Assembly (NCBI GenBank): GCA_002338515.1
Contig: DDIL01000200.1
Span: forward strand, 7,604-15,734
Length of the DNA: 8,131 nucleotides
Direction of reading: 5' to 3'
Source: Glaciecola sp. UBA1851
Lineage (GTDB): Bacteria > Pseudomonadota > Gammaproteobacteria > Enterobacterales > Alteromonadaceae
The number at the start of each line of letters is the position of its first letter. Within the stretch, counting starts at the first letter, position 1. Below, piece after piece: positions 1-4,994 of this stretch. Below the pieces are notes generated by a model, which saw only the letters and a list, made by a program, of their open reading frames with translations, was not told where the DNA came from and did not search any database. The position numbers were made by a program, and so were the translations under genes.

Positions 1-711
1 TTGTTTGCACACGTTAATAACATTTCTACGTGTAATGCCATCTAAACAAAAATCGCCAGAAGACGTCCATACTTCATTATTTGTAATGATAAAAAAATGC
101 GTTGAATTGCAGGTGGCAACAAATCCATGAGGGTCTAACATGAGCGCTTCATCAGCATGTGCTTTAGCGGCTTGAATACATGCAAAAATACAATTTAATT
201 TAGAGTGCGTATTCAATTTTGGATCTTGTACGTCCGGATATCCGCGCCTAACATGAGTAGTAAACAAATTTACTCCTTCGCCATGCTTTAAACCCAATGC
301 TTGCTTAAATTCAGCAATAATAACAATTGTAGCAGGAGAAATAGTAACGCGAGGATCTTGATACGGGGTAGCTTTTTCGCCACGTGTCACCATTAGTCGG
401 ATATGCACGCCGTCATGCATATGGTTGGCTTGACAAGTTTCATATATTCTATGAACCAACTCTGCTTTGGATAAGCCAATATCCATGTCCAAAGCTTTTG
501 CACCATCAAACAAACGCTTCATGTGCATATTAATAAAAGCCAAATGTCCTTTGTGAAGTCTAATACCTTCCCAAACCCCATCGCCTAAAATAAAACCACT
601 GTCAAACACAGAAATTTTGGCTTCACTTCGAGGAAATAACTCGCCATTTATATTAATCAAAATAGATTGATTTCGAGGGTCGTCAATATATTGATGCGTG
701 CCTTTAGCCAT
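1..711 (-). CDS. Class IV PLP-dependent aminotransferase (BCAT / D-amino acid aminotransferase fold), 3' end missing
   Basis: Reading the minus strand from an ATG at 711 gives 237 uninterrupted residues up to the window edge. About 50-60 C-terminal residues are probably missing, given the roughly 290-residue size usual for the family. The fold-type IV features are visible in order: the N-terminal strand INGELFPRSEAKISVFD (21-37), the GDGVWEGIR segment (43-51), a basic RLMVTRG strand (105-111), the SKLN segment (170-173) whose Lys171 is the likely Schiff-base lysine, EALMLDPHGFVAT (188-200), and the GITR phosphate-binding turn (225-228). Such enzymes transaminate branched-chain or D-amino acids, or act as aminodeoxychorismate lyase. 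The specificity cannot be read from this fragment, so no symbol is given. The ribosome site is weak (GAAG about 10 nt upstream). The start is supported by the lack of a better candidate and by the alignment of the N-terminal strand. Its upstream region contains the 742-797 inverted repeat. Confidence 0.88.
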   Translation of the reverse strand, partial: MAKGTHQYIDDPRNQSILININGELFPRSEAKISVFDSGFILGDGVWEGIRLHKGHLAFINMHMKRLFDGAKALDMDIGLSKAELVHRIYETCQANHMHDGVHIRLMVTRGEKATPYQDPRVTISPATIVIIAEFKQALGLKHGEGVNLFTTHVRRGYPDVQDPKLNTHSKLNCIFACIQAAKAHADEALMLDPHGFVATCNSTHFFIITNNEVWTSSGDFCLDGITRRNVINVCKQ

Positions 712-741
712 AATTATTATTCTTCATATTGTTAGTCTTGA

Positions 742-797
742 TTAGGGTCTGTTGATCTTTGCGATATGATTTAAGAGCAAAAGTCGACAGACTCTAA
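742..797. repeat. Imperfect inverted repeat, MITE-like or IS-end-like, 21-nt arms
   Basis: The left arm (742-762, beginning TTAGGGTCTG) and the right arm (777-797, ending CAGACTCTAA) are reverse complements at 17 of 21 positions around a 14-nt loop. The left arm recurs exactly at 898-918. Both outer ends sit at a TA dinucleotide, as would be seen with a TA-targeting element, although the palindrome itself also produces this. No transposase gene is present. It could be a short MITE-like element, a remnant of IS ends, or a dispersed REP-type repeat. Its position just upstream of the aminotransferase start means it could be transcribed into that gene's 5' leader. Confidence 0.6.
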
Positions 798-897
798 AGA
801 ATAACGTATGCATATTATTTCCGCTAGCTTCTTATAATTACTAACACTACGCAGATTCTTATTCATAGAAGTATGATGTAAGATAATATGGTCGAAG

Positions 898-918
898 TTA
901 GGGTCTGTTGATCTTTGC
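898..918 (+). repeat. Second exact copy of the 21-bp repeat
   Basis: All 21 bases match 742-762 in the same orientation, 156 bp downstream. Similarity appears to continue: the next ten bases match at 7 of 10, and both copies are followed further on by the shared 10-mer AATAACGTAT (800-809 and 944-953). This copy lacks the inverted right arm present in the first. It therefore looks like a partial or decayed copy of the same unit. Confidence 0.75.
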
Positions 919-920
919 TG

Positions 921-926
921 TATAAT
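921..926 (+). promoter_or_regulatory. Candidate -10 box (TATAAT) for the membrane protein-cobB unit
   Basis: A perfect TATAAT sits 41 nt upstream of the TTG start at 967, directly after the 21-bp repeat. No good -35 hexamer lies at 16-18 bp (the sequence there is TTAGGG), so this would be a weak or activator-dependent promoter. The first repeat copy has TATGAT at the same offset (765-770). Confidence 0.35.
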
Positions 927-966
927 TTTGTTCGAAAAATAATAATAACGTATAGAGTACCAATTT

Positions 967-1416
967 TTGAAAAAACTGTTTATTTATATACTTGTTGGAT
1001 GTGTGTTGATTTCAAACACCGATTTAATCCGCGCCTTAGCCTATTACTTAAATGCAGATATGACACTAGAGGAATCTATGCAGTTTATGCAGCAGCATGG
1101 TGTAGTGGAGAGGTTTTACATGCTTGCAGGTAATGCTTTTAATTATGCGAGCGTTATTTTTTGCTGGATTGCATTTAAAAAGAAACCAGAAAAAATCAGG
1201 TTTATCGGCCTATATGTCGGTTTATTCGCCAGTTTTTTATATTTTGTGTCCAGCACCTATGAGTTATGGTTACCAATAGCACAAGGTGCGCAGATGAGTG
1301 ATAACTTTGCCTTAGGATTTTTAAAAATAACTTTGTATACCAATATTATTGGTTTTATTTGTGTATTGCTTGGTTTTAATATTGGGAAATATTACTTATC
1401 CAAAGCTGTGGCTTAA
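967..1416 (+). CDS. Unrecognised small integral membrane protein (four predicted helices), TTG start
   Basis: The product is 149 residues. Hydrophobic segments lie at about 4-17, 53-70, 77-97 and 118-138, with a basic KKKPEK loop (71-76) between the second and third that is likely cytoplasmic. A soluble stretch at 25-50 holds the only long polar region (LNADMTLEESMQFMQQHG). I do not recognise a family or catalytic motif. The frame is closed by a TAA at 946-948, and TTG at 967 is the only usual start before the first hydrophobic segment, so the TTG call is favoured. The ribosome site is weak (GAG at 955-957). cobB begins 17 nt after the stop on the same strand, so the two are probably cotranscribed. 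That proximity is the only functional hint. Confidence 0.75.
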   Translation: MKKLFIYILVGCVLISNTDLIRALAYYLNADMTLEESMQFMQQHGVVERFYMLAGNAFNYASVIFCWIAFKKKPEKIRFIGLYVGLFASFLYFVSSTYELWLPIAQGAQMSDNFALGFLKITLYTNIIGFICVLLGFNIGKYYLSKAVA

Positions 1417-1422
1417 CATAAA

Positions 1423-1427
1423 AAGGA
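1423..1427 (+). promoter_or_regulatory. Ribosome binding site deciding the cobB TTG start
   Basis: AAGGA ends 6 nt before the TTG at 1434. An in-frame TAA at 1419-1421 rules out any upstream start. The next residues (MTYIDILKSK) lead straight into the sirtuin core, so the TTG is the natural initiation codon. Confidence 0.75.
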
Positions 1428-1433
1428 ATAGAA

Positions 1434-2171
1434 TTGACATATATAGACATTCTCAAATCAAAATCAGAATGTAATATCGTAGTACTGACCGGTGCCGGTA
1501 TATCTGCAGAATCAGGTATCAAAACCTTTCGTGATGGAAACGGTTTATGGGAAAACCATAAAGTTGAAGATGTGGCTACACCCGAAGGTTTTGCTGCAAA
1601 TCCAAGCCTTGTTTATAAATTTTATAATGAGAGGCGTGCACAGCTATTAAGTGGAGAGGTACATCCCAATCCTGCTCACATTGCACTCGCAGAGCTAGAG
1701 AAAGCACTAAAAAGTAATATTTGGATTGTTACTCAGAATGTAGACAACTTGCATGAGCGGGCAGGCAACCAAAATGTTATTCATATGCATGGTGAATTAG
1801 CATCGGCTAAATGCGCAGTAACAAATCAGGCTCAAAACTGGGTAGCTGAACTCAATGCTAGCGACCGTTGTCATTGCTGCTCGCCAGGCACTCCACTTAG
1901 GCCAAATATAGTATGGTTCGGCGAAATCCCATATAATATGGAAAAAATAGAAACACTACTATTTGATGCCGATTTATTTGTTTCAATAGGCACATCAGGC
2001 AACGTGTATCCTGCAGCTGGGTTTGTGTCATTTGCTAATCAATGTAACGCCTACACACTTGAGCTAAACTTGGAGCCAAGTAATGGTCAAACGCAATTTG
2101 CAGAATCTAGACAGGGACCAGCGTCAGAATTAATACCAGAATTCGTTAGTAACTGTTTGAAATATCTATAA
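1434..2171 (+). CDS. cobB: NAD+-dependent protein deacylase, CobB-type (class III) sirtuin
   Basis: The 245-residue product matches E. coli CobB across its length. Visible are the NAD-binding GAGISAESGIKTFR (20-33), the TQNVDNLHERAG segment with Gln101, Asn102 and Asp104, the HMHGEL motif with catalytic His119, PLRPNIVWFGE (154-164), GTSGNVYPAAGF (186-197) and the adenine-side ELNLEPS (210-216). Tyr64 and Arg67 in FYNERR match the Tyr-x-x-Arg pair that gives class III sirtuins desuccinylase as well as deacetylase activity. Zinc-region cysteines are Cys127 and the Cys146/148/149 cluster, the reduced pattern also found in E. coli CobB. The enzyme removes lysine acyl groups using NAD+, releasing nicotinamide and O-acyl-ADP-ribose in the cytosol; in E. 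coli it reactivates acetyl-CoA synthetase. It appears to be second in a two-gene unit, with TTG start and AAGGA site. Confidence 0.95.
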   Translation: MTYIDILKSKSECNIVVLTGAGISAESGIKTFRDGNGLWENHKVEDVATPEGFAANPSLVYKFYNERRAQLLSGEVHPNPAHIALAELEKALKSNIWIVTQNVDNLHERAGNQNVIHMHGELASAKCAVTNQAQNWVAELNASDRCHCCSPGTPLRPNIVWFGEIPYNMEKIETLLFDADLFVSIGTSGNVYPAAGFVSFANQCNAYTLELNLEPSNGQTQFAESRQGPASELIPEFVSNCLKYL

Positions 2172-2268
2172 ATCAATTCTATTTCTTTTTTATTATACTA
2201 AAGCTAATAGTAGCCTCATAAAACGCTATCGCCCGCGCAAACAGTCAGAATGACTTAAAATATTCCAT

Positions 2269-2302
2269 AAAAAAAGCAGTTGTGATGAAAACAACTGCTT
2301 TT
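2269..2302. terminator. Bidirectional intrinsic terminator between cobB and ahpF
   Basis: A perfect 12-bp stem (2272-2283 with 2291-2302) encloses a 7-nt loop in the convergent gap. Seen from the minus strand the stem runs into seven Ts, a classic terminator for ahpF. On the plus strand the stem ends in TTTT followed by CATTT, which could also stop the cobB transcript. The rest of 2172-2325 shows nothing else. Confidence 0.88.
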
Positions 2303-2325
2303 CATTTAAACCAATAAAAGCTTAT

Positions 2326-3927
2326 TTAGGCTGCTTGCTCGTTTTGTGATTCAATCTCTTCCTGTGGAGCAGGGTTCATTAGCAAATAATCAAACGCCGC
2401 CAATGATGCTTTGGAGCCTTCACCCATTGCTACAACAATTTGTTTGTAGGGTACAGTTGTGACGTCACCACAAGCAAAAATGCCTTCTTCGCTTGTTGCA
2501 CCTTTCTCATTAATCACAACTTCGCCATATTTAGTCAAGTCAACCACACCTTCAACAACTTTTGAGTTAGGTACTAAGCCAATTTGCACGAAAATACCTT
2601 GTAGCTCTTGCTGATGAACGGTTTCTGTTTCTCTGTCTATATATTCGATAGCGTGAACTTTGCCATTTGCGGCCAACACTTGCTTAGTCGCCGCATTGGT
2701 CACAACCTTTATGTTGTCTCGTTTGTACAACTGGTTCACTAACACTTTATCTGCTTTTAGCTCGGGTAAAAATTCATATACAGTAACAGATTTAACAATA
2801 CCCGCTAAGTCAAGCGCAGCTTCTACTCCAGAATTACCGCCACCAATTACGGCTACGTCTTTTCCTTTATAGAATGGACCATCACAATGTGGACAATAAG
2901 CCACTCCATTACCAATATTTTCCTTTTCACCAGGTACACCTAGTTCACGCCAGTTTGCGCCAGTGGCAATTATAATAGAGCGCGTTTTAAAAACCTCTCC
3001 GTTACTTAATGTAATTGTTTTAATTGCACCTTTCTCTATTTTTTCGACACGAATATGCTCTTTTTTAGTCACTTCATGCTCATCTAAATGAGATACTAAA
3101 GACCCGGTCAATTCTGGACCAGTTGTATATTTCACTGAAATTAAATTCTCAATACCCATAGTATCTTTTACTTGCCCACCGAAACGATCCGCAACAATTG
3201 TCACTTTTAGTCCTTTTCGAGCAGAGTATATCGCTGCAGAAATTCCAGCTGGACCGCCACCAATTACGGTTACATCTTGTAAAGGCATGCTCTGCACATT
3301 TTCATCTGCCGCAAGAATTTCAGGTTGAGCTGCACTTAACTTTTCGATAATGCCAGCAATTTCAACTTTACCACTGGCGAATACTTCTCCATTCATGTAA
3401 ACGGTAGGTACACCTTGTATATTGTTTTCTTCAATTAAGTCAGGATACACACCGCCATCAATCATTTCTGCTTCAATATTGTCATTCAATAATGCAAATT
3501 GATTCATAGCTTGAACTACATCAGGGCATGCATGGCAAGCAAGACTCACATAAACTTGGAATTTAAGTTTATCTTTGACTTTCTTAACCATATTTTGAAT
3601 ACTTTCATCTAGTTTTAACTTACTCCCACCGGCCTGCAAAATAGCTAAAACTAATGAGTTAAACTCGTGTCCACCAGGTACGCCTGAAAACTTTATACCT
3701 GTATCGTTTCCATTAGCTTGTACAAGAAAACTTACTGGGCTTCTTAGCGCATCACTTCTGTCTAATTCTTCTAGAGTGATGCGTGGTGATGTAGTAGTTA
3801 ATTGAGTTAACATCTCAATTAACTCAGCGCGCTTTTCATGCTCACCTGTTTGTACCACAAAGGTGATGTCGCTTTTTAAATCTTTCATGTAGCCTTTTAG
3901 GGCATTGATAATGTCTTGATTAAGCAT
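2326..3927 (-). CDS. ahpF: Alkyl hydroperoxide reductase subunit F (NADH:peroxiredoxin reductase)
   Basis: The product is 533 residues against 521 in E. coli; the excess is mainly an acidic C-terminal tail (PQEEIESQNEQAA). Residues 1-200 form the N-terminal tandem thioredoxin-fold domain with redox centre CHAC (131-134) and the cis-proline segment GVPT (172-175). Residues 217-533 are the thioredoxin reductase-like flavoprotein: FAD-binding GGGPAG (223-228), redox centre CPHC (345-348) in the typical CPHCDGPFYKGK context, NADH-binding IGGGNSG (361-367), and the second FAD motif FACGDV (484-489). Electrons pass from NADH to FAD, to Cys345/Cys348, to Cys131/Cys134, then to AhpC. The start is well set: AGGAG (3936-3940) lies 8 nt upstream of the ATG. 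ahpC lies 288 bp upstream on the same strand. A terminator follows the stop directly. Confidence 0.97.
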   Translation of the reverse strand: MLNQDIINALKGYMKDLKSDITFVVQTGEHEKRAELIEMLTQLTTTSPRITLEELDRSDALRSPVSFLVQANGNDTGIKFSGVPGGHEFNSLVLAILQAGGSKLKLDESIQNMVKKVKDKLKFQVYVSLACHACPDVVQAMNQFALLNDNIEAEMIDGGVYPDLIEENNIQGVPTVYMNGEVFASGKVEIAGIIEKLSAAQPEILAADENVQSMPLQDVTVIGGGPAGISAAIYSARKGLKVTIVADRFGGQVKDTMGIENLISVKYTTGPELTGSLVSHLDEHEVTKKEHIRVEKIEKGAIKTITLSNGEVFKTRSIIIATGANWRELGVPGEKENIGNGVAYCPHCDGPFYKGKDVAVIGGGNSGVEAALDLAGIVKSVTVYEFLPELKADKVLVNQLYKRDNIKVVTNAATKQVLAANGKVHAIEYIDRETETVHQQELQGIFVQIGLVPNSKVVEGVVDLTKYGEVVINEKGATSEEGIFACGDVTTVPYKQIVVAMGEGSKASLAAFDYLLMNPAPQEEIESQNEQAA

Positions 3928-4006
3928 AATTATTGCTCCTTTATAATAGATGTTTTGCGTGCTGATTATTCCAGTTCGCTAAACACTTATATTTGAATGC
4001 TGGCAG

Positions 4007-4054
4007 TGGCAATGAGAAATTTCAGTTGCGATTAGCCCCTCGGCTTGATTGCCA
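4007..4054 (-). other. GC-rich inverted repeats in the ahpF leader, possible structured RNA
   Basis: Within the ahpC-ahpF gap, TGGCAAT (4007-4013) and ATTGCCA (4048-4054) are perfect inverted repeats enclosing an inner AGCC/GGCT stem (4033-4036 with 4041-4044). Bases 4001-4060 are 48% GC (29 of 60) against 20% for 4061-4120. The structure would sit in the 5' leader of ahpF if transcription starts from the candidate promoter at 4112-4140 or reads through from ahpC. No T-tract follows, so it is not an obvious terminator, and I do not recognise a known riboswitch. Confidence 0.35.
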
Positions 4055-4111
4055 AAATCCATTTGAAAAAATTGGAAAATTAAATGAGTAGAAGTAAACG
4101 ATTAATCTCAG

Positions 4112-4140
4112 AATATAAATACATTCGAACCTAAGACCAA
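4112..4140 (-). promoter_or_regulatory. Candidate ahpF promoter
   Basis: On the minus strand TTGGTC (4135-4140) and TATATT (4112-4117) are 17 bp apart. The -10 hexamer matches consensus at 5 of 6 and the -35 at 3 of 6. Initiation here would give ahpF a leader of about 180 nt. Its strength and use are inferred only from sequence. Confidence 0.35.
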
Positions 4141-4172
4141 TCCTTTACTTCCGTTTTCCTTTCTTTATTTTA

Positions 4173-4198
4173 ATTCGCAGAGCAGATGCCCTGCGAAT
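4173..4198 (-). terminator. Hairpin just downstream of ahpC, possible partial terminator or mRNA stabiliser
   Basis: ATTCGCAG (4173-4180) and CTGCGAAT (4191-4198) are perfect 8-bp complements, extendable by two more pairs past one mismatch to leave a 4-nt loop. It begins 18 nt past the ahpC stop. There is no U-run after the stem in the direction of transcription, so full intrinsic termination is unlikely. It could protect the ahpC 3' end or attenuate read-through into ahpF, giving more AhpC than AhpF. Confidence 0.45.
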
Positions 4199-4215
4199 AT
4201 TCAAACAATCTAAAA

Positions 4216-4779
4216 TTAGATTTTACCTACTAGGTCTAAGCTTGGAGTAAGGGTTTCTTGGCCTTGTTCCCAAGCAGCTGGACACACTTCGCCGTCATTG
4301 TTTGCAACATACTGTGCTGCTTTCACTTTACGAAGCATATCTTTAGCGCTACGGCCAATGCCTAGATCATGAATTTCAGCTACTTTTACAATACCTTCAG
4401 GGTTTGCTAAGAAAGTACCACGAAGTGCGCGGCCATCTTCTTCAATCAATACATCAAAACCACGTGATAATGCAAAAACATTATCAGAAAGTAATGGGTA
4501 AGTTACTTTCCCAATCGCTTCTGACGTATCGTGCCAAGCTTTGTGTACGAAATGAGAGTCAGTAGATACACCATATACCTCTACACCTAACTCATTTAAT
4601 TCACCATGAATCTTTGCCATATCTTCTAATTCAGTAGGGCATACAAAAGTAAAATCTGCAGGGTAAAACAAGAAGATTGACCATTTACCTTTTACATCTT
4701 CACTTGTAATAGTTTTAAATTCACCATCGTGAAAAGCTTCTACAGAAAAGTCTGGGATCATCTGGTTTATCATTGACAT
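4216..4779 (-). CDS. ahpC: Alkyl hydroperoxide reductase subunit C (typical 2-Cys peroxiredoxin)
   Basis: The product has 187 residues, the same length as E. coli AhpC. The peroxidatic cysteine is Cys47 in FYPADFTFVCPTE (38-50), with Pro40, Thr44 and the conserved Arg (candidate Arg120) around the active site. The resolving cysteine is Cys166 in GEVCPAAW, and the C-terminus ends in the family-typical LDLVGKI. It reduces H2O2, organic peroxides and peroxynitrite in the cytosol and is recycled by AhpF. The GGLG and C-terminal YF motifs of overoxidation-sensitive eukaryotic enzymes are absent, so it should be a robust type. ATG at 4779 has an AGGAA site (4787-4791) at 7 nt, better placed than for the nearby ATG at 4773. 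It lies 215 bp downstream of the ygiF-like gene and 288 bp upstream of ahpF. Confidence 0.97.
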   Translation of the reverse strand: MSMINQMIPDFSVEAFHDGEFKTITSEDVKGKWSIFLFYPADFTFVCPTELEDMAKIHGELNELGVEVYGVSTDSHFVHKAWHDTSEAIGKVTYPLLSDNVFALSRGFDVLIEEDGRALRGTFLANPEGIVKVAEIHDLGIGRSAKDMLRKVKAAQYVANNDGEVCPAAWEQGQETLTPSLDLVGKI

Positions 4780-4841
4780 TTATCGTTTCCTTTTTAATTG
4801 TATTAACAACAAGTTTAAAAAATTTAGTTATGGACACATCA

Positions 4842-4889
4842 TAGTGTAGAACAAAACACTAAAATTGCATCTGCGTAACGTTTTACGTT
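4842..4889 (-). promoter_or_regulatory. Inverted repeats in the ahpC upstream region, candidate regulator sites
   Basis: Two short perfect inverted repeats lie 60-110 bp upstream of ahpC: TAGTGT-N8-ACACTA (4842-4861) and AACGT-TTT-ACGTT (4877-4889). A minus-strand TATGAT (4838-4843) overlaps the edge of the first and could be the -10 box, but no convincing -35 accompanies it. This suits an activator-dependent promoter such as one under OxyR. However, I could not find the ATAG-N7-CTAT OxyR element, so the regulator is unassigned. Confidence 0.3.
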
Positions 4890-4944
4890 GGATATAAAGA
4901 TATAGATGTTTAGAAAAGAATTAAAATGAAAAGAAACGATGCGC

Positions 4945-4965
4945 TTAATCAGAAAAACCGATTAA
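4945..4965 (-). terminator. Weak hairpin downstream of the ygiF-like gene
   Basis: TTAATC (4945-4950) and GATTAA (4960-4965) pair, extending to 8 bp with one G-U on the minus strand, 30 nt past the gene's stop. No U-run follows, so termination is doubtful. Read-through into ahpC is possible. Confidence 0.25.
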
Positions 4966-4994
4966 CATGCTCAAAATAAAATAAACGTGCTTTG

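Larger units (their letters stand above)
712..966. other. Non-coding divergent intergenic region carrying repeats
   Basis: This 255-bp AT-rich spacer lies between the minus-strand aminotransferase and the plus-strand membrane protein gene. No credible gene is present. It should hold the promoters of both flanking units. It also contains the 21-bp direct repeats and the inverted arm listed separately. Between the copies (798-897) the sequence is AT-rich with no further structure that I can recognise. Confidence 0.7.

Noticed and set aside
742..770. TTGATC and TATGAT inside the first repeat as a -35/-10 promoter
   Set aside because: The two hexamers are only 7 bp apart, so they cannot form one sigma-70 promoter. 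Only the -10-like box is kept as a possibility.
2660..2872. Plus-strand open frame of 70 codons antisense to ahpF
   Set aside because: It lies wholly inside the well-supported ahpF gene, has no ribosome site, and its composition reflects the complement of ahpF.
4207..4222. 7-bp inverted repeat AATCTAA/TTAGATT at the ahpC stop
   Set aside because: The 2-nt spacer is too short for a stable RNA loop, the arms are AT-rich, and it overlaps the stop codon.
4861..4920. OxyR site upstream of ahpC (GATATAAAGATATAG region)
   Set aside because: The half-sites do not fit ATAG-N7-CTAT in either strand; the stretch is a tandem AT-rich sequence rather than the expected dyad.
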